From contig NZ_RSCL01000033.1 in assembly GCF_003991905.1 (NCBI RefSeq), positions 1 through 64,000 on the forward strand: a stretch of 64,000 nucleotides of DNA, read 5' to 3'. Made by a program: the position numbers and the translations under genes. Source of the stretch: Dulcicalothrix desertica PCC 7102 (GTDB lineage: Bacteria; Cyanobacteriota; Cyanobacteriia; Cyanobacteriales; Nostocaceae). The notes under the pieces are model-generated. The model made no database searches. It worked only from the letters and a program-made list of their open reading frames with translations, and was not told the origin of the DNA. This document shows positions 34,262 through 42,781 of this stretch, piece by piece. Position 1 is the first letter of the stretch, and the number at the start of each line of letters is the position of its first letter.

Positions 34262-34537
34262 GTGAATATCGAAGTACGCTATGAGCGGTCTTTCTTAAAC
34301 GATTTACGTCGTTTGGAACCTACTATTTACCAGCAAGTGTATAATTTAGCGTTTGTGGAGTTTCCCCAAAAAGGGCAACTGCACTACTTACCACAGTTAC
34401 GGCAAATTGATGGTGAAGGCATATTTTACCGATTTAGCCTCGATAGATACCTTATTGGTATTGAGCTACGGGGTGAAATTGTTAAGTTCCTGCGAGTTAT
34501 ACCTATGCCAGATGTTAAGGACGAGCAGATGGCATAA
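34262..34537 (+). CDS. RelE/ParE-family toxin-like protein
   Basis: The 91-residue protein begins at a GTG and has the RelE/ParE layout: SFLNDLRRL helix, a LRQIDGEGIFYRFSLDRYLIGIEL beta-meander and a VKFLRVIPMPD end. Members cleave ribosome-bound mRNA or poison gyrase; which one applies cannot be told. With the preceding 65-residue gene it forms a type II toxin-antitoxin pair between the ABC transporter and pgi. Confidence 0.78.
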   Translation: MNIEVRYERSFLNDLRRLEPTIYQQVYNLAFVEFPQKGQLHYLPQLRQIDGEGIFYRFSLDRYLIGIELRGEIVKFLRVIPMPDVKDEQMA

Positions 34538-34621
34538 GACTTAAAACTGTATAAGGTTGAATGGGATAAGCCAGTCCTTACCTTAAACTTGTTGTTGATA
34601 AAACTTACTTGAGATTTCCCT

Positions 34622-36208
34622 ATGGACGCTTCGACACTTTGGCAGCGATACCAGGAATGGTTATATTACCACGAAGGATTGGGGTTTTACCTCGATATTA
34701 GTCGGATGCGCTTTGATAATGCGTTCGTAGAGGCGTTGCAACCAAAGTTCGAGAAGGCTTTCGCTTCGATGGCGGAGCTTGAAAAGGGCGCCATTGCAAA
34801 CCCCGACGAAGACCGCATGGTTGGACACTACTGGCTGCGAAATCCTGATTTGGCGCCGACTCCCGAACTCACACAAGAAATTGTGAGTTCAATCGAACAA
34901 ATCGAAGTTTTCGCCGAAAAAGTTCACACTGGTGGAATTCATCCTCCCAAAGCTGCACGCTTTACTGATATTATCTCTATCGGTATCGGTGGTTCTGCAC
35001 TTGGTCCCGAATTTATCGCTGAAGCCCTTGCCCCCGATTTTCCTCCTTTAGCAATTCATTTTATCGATAATACAGACCCAACTGGCATCGACAAGATTCT
35101 CACGCATCTACGTAATAAACTTTCTAGTACTTTAGTTTTAGTAATCTCTAAATCTGGTGGTACTCCCGAACCGCGTAACGGCATGTTGGAAGTTAAAAAA
35201 GCTTATGCGGGACAAAATTTAGATTTTGCGAATTATGCCGTTGCTATTACCATGCCAGGTAGTAAGCTAGACGACCAAGCCAAAAACGAAAACTGGCTAA
35301 TGCGCTTTCCAATGTATGATTGGGTTGGTGGACGCACTTCGTCCATGTCTACAGTTGGGTTAGTACCTGCTGCACTTCAAGGCATTGATATTAAAGAAAT
35401 GCTCGAAGGCGCCAAAGAAATGGACGATGCTACACGCATTGCCGATATTAAGAAAAATCCTGCTGCAATGCTAGCTTTAGCATGGTATTACGCAGGTAAC
35501 GGTAAGGGTGAGAAGGATATGGTCGTTCTACCCTATAAAGACAGCTTGCTGCTATTTAGTCGTTACTTGCAGCAACTCGTCATGGAATCTTTAGGAAAAG
35601 AAAAAGACCTTGACGGTAATATAGTACATCAGGGTATTGCTGTATATGGTAATAAAGGCTCTACCGACCAACACGCTTACGTTCAACAGTTACGCGAAGG
35701 GGTGCCAAACTTCTTTCTTACCTTTATTGAAGTATTGAAAGACCGTGAGGGAGCATCTCCTGAACTCGAACCAGGTATTACCTCTGGTGACTACCTCTCT
35801 GGTTTCCTCCAAGGTTCGCGTACTGCATTATACGAAAACCATCGTGACTCAATTACAGTAACAATTCCCGAAGTTAACCCTCGTACTGTCGGCGCCTTAA
35901 TTGCATTATATGACCGAACGGTTGGTTATTATGCAAGTTTGGTAAATATAAATGCTTACCATCAACCAGGTGTAGAAGCAGGTAAAAAAGCTGCGGCAGT
36001 CATATTGGACTTACAGACAAAAGTCATCGACGTATTGCAAAGCGAAAAAGCACCTATGACACTAGCGCAAATTGCTGACAAAGCAGGCGCCAGTGACAAC
36101 GTTGAGTCAATATACATTATTTTACGACACATGTCGGCAAATAATCGCGGTGTAGTTATGCAAGGTAACTTAGGCGAACCCAACAGTTTGACTGTATCTA
36201 TGGGTTGA
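34622..36208 (+). CDS. pgi: Glucose-6-phosphate isomerase
   Basis: This 528-residue enzyme interconverts glucose-6-phosphate and fructose-6-phosphate. The length fits cyanobacterial Pgi. Motifs are [13 protein letters not shown] (about 121-133), the [10 protein letters not shown] sugar-phosphate region, [14 protein letters not shown] (about 175-188), [13 protein letters not shown] and the C-terminal [12 protein letters not shown] with the catalytic histidine. The gene is followed by two hairpins ending in T-runs. Confidence 0.96.
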   Translation: MDASTLWQRYQEWLYYHEGLGFYLDISRMRFDNAFVEALQPKFEKAFASMAELEKGAIANPDEDRMVGHYWLRNPDLAPTPELTQEIVSSIEQIEVFAEKVHTGGIHPPKAARFTDIISIGIGGSALGPEFIAEALAPDFPPLAIHFIDNTDPTGIDKILTHLRNKLSSTLVLVISKSGGTPEPRNGMLEVKKAYAGQNLDFANYAVAITMPGSKLDDQAKNENWLMRFPMYDWVGGRTSSMSTVGLVPAALQGIDIKEMLEGAKEMDDATRIADIKKNPAAMLALAWYYAGNGKGEKDMVVLPYKDSLLLFSRYLQQLVMESLGKEKDLDGNIVHQGIAVYGNKGSTDQHAYVQQLREGVPNFFLTFIEVLKDREGASPELEPGITSGDYLSGFLQGSRTALYENHRDSITVTIPEVNPRTVGALIALYDRTVGYYASLVNINAYHQPGVEAGKKAAAVILDLQTKVIDVLQSEKAPMTLAQIADKAGASDNVESIYIILRHMSANNRGVVMQGNLGEPNSLTVSMG

Positions 36209-36244
36209 ACTTTGTAAAATACATATCACAAAGAGTCAATATTT

Positions 36245-36265
36245 GTTGCTTTTGCAACAATTTTT
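36245..36265 (+). terminator. Small terminator-like hairpin after pgi
   Basis: GTTGC-tttt-GCAAC followed by AATTTTT, about 37 bases after the pgi stop. It is a short stem and probably a secondary terminator ahead of the stronger one at 36270-36324. Confidence 0.5.
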
Positions 36266-36269
36266 CATA

Positions 36270-36324
36270 GCTGAACATCTAAGATAGAAGAAAGCACTCA
36301 GTTCTTAAGATGTTCAGCTTTTTT
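36270..36324 (+). terminator. Strong Rho-independent terminator of pgi
   Basis: The left arm GCTGAACATCTAAGA pairs with TCTTAAGATGTTCAGC (one bulged base), and six T residues follow directly at 36319-36324. It ends the pgi transcript before the cupin gene. Confidence 0.85.
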
Positions 36325-36388
36325 GCTAGCTATAATTTATACAGCTAAATAAAATACACACTCAAAAAATTATTTATAGGTATTTAAC

Positions 36389-36841
36389 ATGAATAAGCCT
36401 AGAGGAATTACAATTCGCCATCTAGAATCAATCAAAGGGGGAATGGCGCAATTCTTCACCCCACAAGCAAGCAACGAAACAATGCTCGTACAAGTCCCCC
36501 CTAATGCAGTAGATGACTTGTTCGTACACAAATCACAAACCGACCAAATATTAGTAGTCAAAGGCGAATTTGTTCTGGTAACACTCATTGACAGAAAATA
36601 TCAGTATATTCCCTTAAGCGAAAAACAACCAGCCGTAGCGATAATTCCACCAGGAGTATTACACGGCGCCATCAACTTTAGTTCCGAAGCATGTGTAGTA
36701 GTGAATGCAGTACTACGTCATCGTCCAGTCCAACCACTAGACTACGTAACACGCGGTAGACCATTTCCTTACGATTTAGAAGCCGCAAAATCTGCACTCG
36801 AAAACTTAAAAACAATCAGCACATCGGCGCCAATACTTTAA
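36389..36841 (+). CDS. Cupin-fold protein, unknown substrate
   Basis: The 150-residue protein has a cupin core: FVHKSQTDQILVVKGEFVLVTL (46-67) for the first half and AVAIIPPGVLHGAINFS (82-98) for the second, with H47 and H92 as possible metal ligands. The overall look is like sugar-epimerase-type or storage cupins (a WxcM-like shape), but too few catalytic residues are present to claim epimerase activity. It stands alone between the pgi terminator and a repeat cluster. Confidence 0.68.
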   Translation: MNKPRGITIRHLESIKGGMAQFFTPQASNETMLVQVPPNAVDDLFVHKSQTDQILVVKGEFVLVTLIDRKYQYIPLSEKQPAVAIIPPGVLHGAINFSSEACVVVNAVLRHRPVQPLDYVTRGRPFPYDLEAAKSALENLKTISTSAPIL

Positions 36842-36873
36842 TTAAAATCTAAAACCCACCTCTTGTAGAATCT

Positions 36874-36902
36874 CTTGTGGAATGGGCATCCCTGCCCGTT
36901 CC
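36874..36902. repeat. Dispersed CTTGTGG-type palindromic repeat
   Basis: CTTGTGGAATGGGCATCCCTG with a GGGCA-tccc-TGCCC hairpin; the same family as at 2113. Confidence 0.7.
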
Positions 36903-36954
36903 TCAATAAATGACATAAAATAAAAACCTAAATCATTCATAAAATCCGCACATT

Positions 36955-36982
36955 GTAGAGACGCGAAATTTCGCGTCTCTAC
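36955..36982. repeat. Perfect 28-bp GTAGAGACGCGA palindrome
   Basis: Arms GTAGAGACGCGAAA and TTTCGCGTCTCTAC are exactly complementary. Related copies are at 51222-51263 (intergenic), 56591-56618 (inside a coding sequence) and, degraded, near 22090-22115. Confidence 0.85.
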
Positions 36983-37017
36983 ATTTGGTTATTTATTACC
37001 AGTAACAAAAACCAGTT

Positions 37018-38037
37018 ATGAATACCTCAGCCAGCCAACTACCCATTCCCTCGCACTTCAAACCACAAACAGTAAGTGAAGTTTACCGTGTTCCCTACCA
37101 ACAAAGAGGCACCGAAGCTAACGAATGGGCGAATAAGCATAACATCAAACCAGCATCGCAAGATAAAAAGCGCATTTGCTTACTATTAATAGATGTACAA
37201 AATACATTTTGCCTTCCAGGATTTGAATTATTCGTAGGAGGACAATCAGGAAAAGGCGCCGTAGAAGACAACATCCGCTTATGTGAATTTATCTATCGTA
37301 ACCTAGGGGCAATAACAACAATTGTACCAACGCTAGATACTCATACAGCAATGCAAATATTTCATCCTATATTTTGGGTGAATGATAGCGGACAAAATCC
37401 AACTCCAGCCGCAACAAATATTACACCCGCAGATATTGACAAAGGTATATGGAAAGTTAACCCAGGTGTTGCCTTTAGCTTAGGCTGGGATTACGAATTA
37501 TTAAAAAAACATGCTTATCATTACGTTAAACAATTAACACAAAACGGCAAATATCCTCTAACCGTTTGGCCTTATCATTCAATGTTAGGTGGTATTGGTC
37601 ATGCATTAGTATCAGCAGTAGAAGAAGCAATATTTTTTCATTCAATCGCGCGTAGCAGTCAAACACAGTTTGAAATAAAGGGAAATAATCCTTTAACCGA
37701 AAATTACTCAGTATTACGTCCAGAAGTTGCCACAAGCTTTGATAATCGTACAATTGCAGAGAAAAATACTCGTCTGATTAAACAGTTGTTGCAGTATGAT
37801 GTTGTCATAATTGGTGGACAAGCAAAGAGTCACTGTGTCGCTTGGACAATCGACGACTTATTAACAGAAATTAAACAAACAGATGCAAATTTAGCTAAGA
37901 AAATATATCTGTTAGAGGATTGTAGTTCTCCTGTAGTTGTTAAGGGTGTGGTTGACTATACTCAAGCTGCGGATGAAGCATACAAAAGGTTTGCAGCAGC
38001 AGGAATGAATGTTGTGAAATCGAGTTATAAGTTTTAA
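37018..38037 (+). CDS. Isochorismatase-family cysteine hydrolase (nicotinamidase-like)
   Basis: This 339-residue protein carries the family's Asp-Lys-Cys triad: D59 in LLLIDVQNTF, probably K221 in IKGNNPLTENYS, and C273 in GGQAKSHCVAWTI. The KGxNPxxExYS and WPYHSMLGGIGH segments resemble nicotinamidase-type members, but the protein is much longer than PncA (about 210 residues) owing to an N-terminal extension of about 50 residues and a long middle insertion. Hydrolysis of an amide is the likely reaction; the substrate is not certain. Confidence 0.82.
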   Translation: MNTSASQLPIPSHFKPQTVSEVYRVPYQQRGTEANEWANKHNIKPASQDKKRICLLLIDVQNTFCLPGFELFVGGQSGKGAVEDNIRLCEFIYRNLGAITTIVPTLDTHTAMQIFHPIFWVNDSGQNPTPAATNITPADIDKGIWKVNPGVAFSLGWDYELLKKHAYHYVKQLTQNGKYPLTVWPYHSMLGGIGHALVSAVEEAIFFHSIARSSQTQFEIKGNNPLTENYSVLRPEVATSFDNRTIAEKNTRLIKQLLQYDVVIIGGQAKSHCVAWTIDDLLTEIKQTDANLAKKIYLLEDCSSPVVVKGVVDYTQAADEAYKRFAAAGMNVVKSSYKF

Positions 38038-38045
38038 TCTTATAG

Positions 38046-38077
38046 AGGGACGGGCAAGGATGCCCATCCCACAAGAG
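38046..38077. repeat. Dispersed CTTGTGG-type palindromic repeat (inverted orientation)
   Basis: GGGACGGGCAAGGATGCCCA followed by TCCCACAAG, right after the hydrolase stop. The GGGCA-agga-TGCCC hairpin could act as a weak 3' end structure. Confidence 0.65.
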
Positions 38078-38649
38078 TTTAATTAATGGTTTGTATGCAT
38101 TGTTAGATGTGTTGTATTTTGTGGTTGCGGCGCGGTTTAGAGGATGTTTTAAAAGCTTTATTAATGTATAAAATATCATTTGGTAAATATTATTACCACA
38201 GAGACACAGAGGGCACCGATACCGATTTTCATAAAATGATTAACCAGGCTTTATTAGGAATTTATCTAGCTGACCAAAAGGTACAAAGACAAAAAGAAGT
38301 GAAAAAAATGGCAAGGCATCTTTTAAATAAAGGAGGGGCGCCAGCTTACTTTTTCTTTTTTAATGGCAGAATCATGGCTAATTTACGCTCTAAAATGGGG
38401 TAAAATATAATACAACATGTGTGCCCTTTGAGAGTTACTTATCAAGCAAGTATACTGACGTGAGGATAATAATTATTCTTGAGATAAGAAAAATCTCCAT
38501 TTTATAGACTAGTTTAGGCATATCGTTAAATCTGTGTTGTTGGATGCTGGGTTTAATGGACGCTTCCTAAAATTAAAAAATTGTTACTAACTAGTAATAT
38601 AAAAATGACTACAATATATATTGAATACAGTACAAAAGGAAAAATTATT
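38078..38649. other. Repeat-rich spacer with a duplicated gene remnant
   Basis: The spacer holds a TTACCACAGAGACACAGAGG motif whose inverse occurs near 44.80 kb, and a 98-codon frame (38107-38403) that crosses it. The middle of that frame (HKMINQALLGIYLADQKV) looks protein-like, but I cannot place it and do not call it a gene. At 38419-38463 there is a decayed copy of the end of the retropepsin-like gene described separately. Confidence 0.4.
38419..38463 (+). pseudogene. 3' remnant of a retropepsin-like gene
   Basis: Fourteen codons read VCPLRVTYQASILT and then stop, matching the end of the protein at 38964-39329 (LPLSVNYQAGILTLGD) with several substitutions. The DNA is also similar (ATCAAGCAAGTATACTGACG against ATCAAGCAGGTATACTGACG). 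It implies that a second copy of the gene once lay upstream. Confidence 0.65.
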
Positions 38650-38967
38650 ATGACCGAATCAGCACAAAAACCGCGCGCTCGACGTGGCAGAATCTTTCCT
38701 GAAAGAACTATTACACCTGAAGAGCTTGCACGGCAAGAAGCTGAAGGCGAAATTTATCACCAGCGCTGTCTAGCCATTTTTGAGCGCGTGCGTCCTGAAT
38801 TGATAGATAAATACTATGGTTGGTATATTGCAGTAGAGCCAGATAGTGGAGAGTATCTTATAGATCAAGATAAAATGCAAACACATAAGAAAGCACTTGA
38901 AAAATATCCAAATAAAGATCACTTTGTGTTTCGCCTGAATGAAACTGGAGCTACAGGCAGAATATGA
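38650..38967 (+). CDS. Hypothetical partner protein of the retropepsin-like gene
   Basis: From the ATG at 38650, preceded by AAAGGA, the protein has 105 residues. It opens with a basic PRARRGRIFPERTITPEELAR segment, then a helix (YHQRCLAIFERVRPELIDKYY) and a WYIAVEPDSGEYLIDQD strand pair. It overlaps the next gene by ATGA (38964-38967), so the two are translationally coupled. The function is unknown. Such small proteins paired with aspartic-protease-like genes recur in cyanobacteria, and an antitoxin-like or adaptor role is only a guess. Confidence 0.7.
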   Translation: MTESAQKPRARRGRIFPERTITPEELARQEAEGEIYHQRCLAIFERVRPELIDKYYGWYIAVEPDSGEYLIDQDKMQTHKKALEKYPNKDHFVFRLNETGATGRI

Positions 38968-39329
38968 TACACGGTACGTTTGATGATGTGGGGCATCTAT
39001 TTTTTGAAATCGAATTAATTATTGCTAATGATTTGAGTCTGCCTGAGCAAGCCATGTTAGATACTGGCTTTACAGGTTTTTTAGCTATTAATAAACAAGA
39101 TATAGATGGTTTTGAGTGGACTTATGTTGGTCAAGAGCGGATGGTAACAGCACAAGGAATTAAAAGGTTTGAACTTTACTCAGGTAAAATAATGTTAGAT
39201 GAACAAGAATATGAGATTCCAGTATTTGTAGGTAATGGTATTCCTGAAGTATTACTTGGTTCCGAATGGTTAAAAATCTTACCATTGTCTGTCAACTATC
39301 AAGCAGGTATACTGACGCTAGGAGATTAG
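38964..39329 (+). CDS. Clan AA retropepsin-like aspartic protease-fold protein
   Basis: The 121-residue protein has the single active-site loop of a clan AA (retropepsin-like) domain, AMLDTGFTGFLAI (near 30-42), and the later GIPEVLLGSEWLKIL flap/hydrophobic region. Active clan AA enzymes dimerise so that each subunit gives one Asp in DTG. It overlaps its partner upstream by 4 bases, and its 3' end overlaps by 12 bases the convergent nuclease gene on the other strand. A decayed duplicate end lies 0.9 kb upstream. Confidence 0.75.
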   Translation: MIHGTFDDVGHLFFEIELIIANDLSLPEQAMLDTGFTGFLAINKQDIDGFEWTYVGQERMVTAQGIKRFELYSGKIMLDEQEYEIPVFVGNGIPEVLLGSEWLKILPLSVNYQAGILTLGD

Positions 39330-40823
39330 TAAATCACGAAGAAAGTAAAACCTGTCATGGCGCCAGTCTTCGCCTTTAATTCGTCCCAAATAACCTACAA
39401 GTGGTGATGCGAGTTCAACTAAGATTTCGTGTAGTTCTCGTGGCTGAATTTTAATTGATGCTCCAGCGACAAAACCATGTAGCCCATCAACACTTGCACA
39501 TTCGTAGCCCGTATTTTCCAGATATTTTTTGACAAGCTGGACTAGCTGCGCTCTCAGTTTAATATCTTGATTGATTATATCTATATATTTATTAACTTTT
39601 TCGTCAGCTATACCAAATGGCGCCTGCTGCAAACACTCTTTAAGTTCTAACAAATTAATTGAGTTTTTATAATTAGCTTGTAATGCAACTAATTTTTGTA
39701 AAGTTTCTGGTGTTATTACATTCATATCATTTTCAGTTGCTGTTCTTTTTGCGAAGGAATTTAGCTCACCTGCTGCCACAATCAATTTAACCGCGCGTTC
39801 ATACTGCGTTTTACCCAAATGGTTTATACCTATTTTAAGAAGTTGTGCAGGAGTACTATCAGGAACTTTTTCTAATTTAGTTGCTTTGCACTCACCTACT
39901 ACTGGGTATGGATATTCACAGTAAAAGTCCATTCCTCCGGCGCCACCACTTCCTTCAGGATTTAGTTTAGAACCTGTGAAACCAAGTTTTAGCAAGCTTT
40001 TACGAACAAGTTTTTCAAAGCTGTGTCCATCGCTTGAGTTACCTACGGAAGCAATTTTATGTATCCAAGTTACATCTGTGTCGTTGGACGCTGGTTGTAA
40101 TGGGCGCCTCCAACCTAAGAATATTTGAATATCTTGCTGTAATTGCTTTGCAGCAGGGTTAGTAATGAGTGTTAAGGCGCCTTCTAATTCCTCTAATTTC
40201 TGATGTAATGGTGGTTGACGCTTTTCGAGTTGCAGTTTACGGATAGCAAAAGTATTATCATTCAACACTGGGTTTACTTCAGAAGCAGTGAGTGAGTTAG
40301 GTAAACCAATGAATTTTCCTAACTTTTCCTTTTGACCAAGATTAGCAGATACATCTTGAGGTTGAGGTAACTGATAGACACGTAGGTACGCCAAGAAAAT
40401 TTGCTGACGCTGTTGAATTATCGCTTGTAATGCTTCTTTTGCCCAGATAGTTAATCTTGATAAAATATCCAGATTTGCTGTGTGGTCAAGAATTTCACAA
40501 AACTCGCAACGTGCCCATACTTTCACCTGTACTGTTTCATCGACTAATAAAGGAAGTTGTAACTGTTCGGTTTGTGCAACTAAGCTAAGTTGTCGAGGTT
40601 GAAGTAAAACACCCTGGTGAGTTACTACATTATTTGCAACATGTAAAAAACTCGCGCGGTAGTAATTATCATAAGCAAGTGTGTCTATTGGATAAAGAGC
40701 AAACGTTTGTCCGGGACGAAGAAACATTCGAGGTAGAGCGGTAATTAGGCGCCCTTGAATTAACGCTTCGATGTCAGGGGTAGGTAGACACAAAGCAGTA
40801 TTAATTATAATGGAACTGCTCAT
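39318..40823 (-). CDS. PD-(D/E)XK nuclease-domain protein, third gene of a putative system
   Basis: The 501-residue protein has an unassigned N-terminal half (1-240) and a restriction-endonuclease-like core. The core is readable as E270 in GHSFEKLVRKSLLKLGF, D299 in GAGGMDFYCEY and E311-x-K313 in VVGECKAT, a good PD-(D/E)XK arrangement. Residues 340-500 are helical with no recognised domain. Its start overlaps the end of the ATPase gene by ATGA (40820-40823), showing translational coupling. It probably cuts or processes DNA under control of the ATPase; the family is not one I can name. Confidence 0.68.
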   Translation of the reverse strand: MSSSIIINTALCLPTPDIEALIQGRLITALPRMFLRPGQTFALYPIDTLAYDNYYRASFLHVANNVVTHQGVLLQPRQLSLVAQTEQLQLPLLVDETVQVKVWARCEFCEILDHTANLDILSRLTIWAKEALQAIIQQRQQIFLAYLRVYQLPQPQDVSANLGQKEKLGKFIGLPNSLTASEVNPVLNDNTFAIRKLQLEKRQPPLHQKLEELEGALTLITNPAAKQLQQDIQIFLGWRRPLQPASNDTDVTWIHKIASVGNSSDGHSFEKLVRKSLLKLGFTGSKLNPEGSGGAGGMDFYCEYPYPVVGECKATKLEKVPDSTPAQLLKIGINHLGKTQYERAVKLIVAAGELNSFAKRTATENDMNVITPETLQKLVALQANYKNSINLLELKECLQQAPFGIADEKVNKYIDIINQDIKLRAQLVQLVKKYLENTGYECASVDGLHGFVAGASIKIQPRELHEILVELASPLVGYLGRIKGEDWRHDRFYFLRDLLIS

Positions 40824-42700
40824 AAGCCGATTTTCGCCAGTAAATTATCAACCATAACCCCTACATCATCGCTTCCAGTTGGATTTTGCGTTGCTTGAAC
40901 TTCAGGGATAACATCTTCATCAACTAAACCAGTGGGGACTTGTCCTGATGGGTCACTTAATATTTCACGAATTAGGTAATTATCAACTGCAATTCTTTTT
41001 TGGCGGATATAATCAATTACTTGCTCCTCGCTTAACTCATAATCTTCGCGAGCTTTCATGACTAAATGCGCTGCTAAAAGAGGTTTAATATCTTCTGATT
41101 TTAATAATACCCATTCTCCACCAAGTGCTGGCGATAAAAGGTCACTTAAATATTGTTGCGCTCTTGCGGCACCTTTATTGATTTCTTTAGAGCGTATTAA
41201 ACAACCACGGGTTAAATCAAAATCTTCATAGCGAATTAAACGCTTCAATGTAGCTTGAACAATCATACCTCCAGAATCTTGGAGTACAGCAATACCAATT
41301 TTTACCTCTTTCCCGTTTTCTTTACCAACAATTTTTAAGTTTATATAACCTTTGTCGGGAGATTTAGCTTGTATATCTATAATGTCTTCAACTTTTACCT
41401 TCTCAACTACTTCTCCTTTGACTGCACAAAATCCTAAGCGAAGCGCTTGAGCAAGTACTGCATTATTTTCAATGTAGTCTTGGATAGTTGTATCTAGAAC
41501 GGTTAACTGTTCTTGGTAAATTGCTTCTACAGGGTTTGTTGCACCTGGTTTAGTTACATTAAAGTTATCTGCACACCATTGTAAAACTTTTCTAACAATT
41601 GGTCTTTCTTTTCCTAATGCCCGAAGTTTATATTCATCAAAGGGATAAACTGAATGAGGAGGTGTTACTCCCTTTTCCTTATAAAATTCTTCTAACCATT
41701 TAGAAACAAGAGCCACTACATCATCAGAATTTAAATGTTTTAAATCAACGACTTGTTGACCAATTCTATCTATTACTGATTCAGCATAGGGCAATCTTTT
41801 AATTTCATGAACCCAGCTATCCGGATAAACAGAAGTTAATACAACACCTTTCTTAATTTTATCGCATAAATCTTTACCAAGAATAGCAGTTACTTGTTGT
41901 CCGGTCAGTCCAGCATCATTTATGTGGGCACTTTCCATTTCATCAAAACAAACAACTACTGGTTTATAGTCGCTAAGTAAATCGAGAATTTGTCTTACTG
42001 TATTAAATGACTCTACTTCTTGGTTTTTTGAGTTGATATTAGCCAATCCCATTACATCTGCTTTCGACTGTGGAATGTTACTTCCAGAAAGCCAGCGTAC
42101 AGCAAATACTTCATAAGCTGGGTCAGGTGAGAGAGTCCAGATAATTGCTGTCAGAATATCCGGGTTTTCAATATCTGGCTTAATACTGAGTACTTTGTCC
42201 CTTAGAACTTCAGCGACTTTAGGGTTTTTTGCAAACGCACCAGGAAATTGATTTATTAATTGCTGTGGCGTATAGTCTTTTTTATATGCTTCGTTAACTA
42301 AAGCTGTAGCTAATTCTTGCCATTGGCTAACACCTTTACTGCCAATTTGCTTTAAACTATTTGCAAAAGTTCTTAATAATTCACTTTTGATATGATTTAA
42401 ATCATCACATTGATTCATGCAGATAAATAAAGCACTGCCATTATCTTGCAAACTATGACGAATGCGACTAACAACATGACTTTTACCTAAACCTCTTTCT
42501 GCGGTCATGGTAATACCTATGACTCGCCGTTCTCCGCTACGAACTTTTTCTAATGCCTCGTAAACAGCGTCTGAAGCATGGGCATTTAATGATGGAACGT
42601 CAGGAAAACCTTGATGCCAAATATTATGATTTGTAACAACAAATTTACCAGCAAACGGATTGTGATTTTTAATGATATCAATGAGTAAATCGTTAGACAT
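40820..42700 (-). CDS. P-loop ATPase, central gene of a putative system
   Basis: This 626-residue protein has a Walker A of the form AERGLGKSH (67-75) and Walker B VVVCFDE (246-252), with an ORC/Cdc6- or STAND-like AAA+ appearance (a GKDLCDKIKKGVVLTS sensor-like strand near 270). The C-terminal third (about 400-626) contains a beta-rich segment (YINLKIVGKENGKEVKIGIAV) and an acidic tail. No GGCGCC lies within it, unlike its neighbours. It sits between a winged-helix-like gene and a PD-(D/E)XK nuclease gene, suggesting it couples recognition to cleavage. Confidence 0.68.
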   Translation of the reverse strand: MSNDLLIDIIKNHNPFAGKFVVTNHNIWHQGFPDVPSLNAHASDAVYEALEKVRSGERRVIGITMTAERGLGKSHVVSRIRHSLQDNGSALFICMNQCDDLNHIKSELLRTFANSLKQIGSKGVSQWQELATALVNEAYKKDYTPQQLINQFPGAFAKNPKVAEVLRDKVLSIKPDIENPDILTAIIWTLSPDPAYEVFAVRWLSGSNIPQSKADVMGLANINSKNQEVESFNTVRQILDLLSDYKPVVVCFDEMESAHINDAGLTGQQVTAILGKDLCDKIKKGVVLTSVYPDSWVHEIKRLPYAESVIDRIGQQVVDLKHLNSDDVVALVSKWLEEFYKEKGVTPPHSVYPFDEYKLRALGKERPIVRKVLQWCADNFNVTKPGATNPVEAIYQEQLTVLDTTIQDYIENNAVLAQALRLGFCAVKGEVVEKVKVEDIIDIQAKSPDKGYINLKIVGKENGKEVKIGIAVLQDSGGMIVQATLKRLIRYEDFDLTRGCLIRSKEINKGAARAQQYLSDLLSPALGGEWVLLKSEDIKPLLAAHLVMKAREDYELSEEQVIDYIRQKRIAVDNYLIREILSDPSGQVPTGLVDEDVIPEVQATQNPTGSDDVGVMVDNLLAKIGL

Positions 42701-42756
42701 GACTTGCTATACAATAGTGGTAAAATGAATTAACGAGTATTTAAAAAGTTAAATTA

Positions 42757-42781
42757 AAGCTTTTGTTTATTTTAAAAGCTT
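42757..42781 (-). promoter_or_regulatory. AAGCTTTT hairpin at the end of the winged-helix-like gene
   Basis: Perfect 8-bp arms AAGCTTTT and AAAAGCTT enclose a 9-base loop that holds the stop codon of the upstream gene. It lies 57 bases before the ATPase start and could attenuate or stabilise the operon message. There is no clean T-run. Confidence 0.4.

Noticed and set aside
34047-34537. A defence island around the RelE-type pair
   Set aside because: The pair is flanked by the housekeeping ABC transporter and pgi genes with no further defence-like genes within several kilobases.
38107-38403. 98-codon plus-strand frame
   Set aside because: It crosses a known spacer repeat and has no clear ribosome site or family; only its middle looks protein-like, so it is described as part of the spacer.
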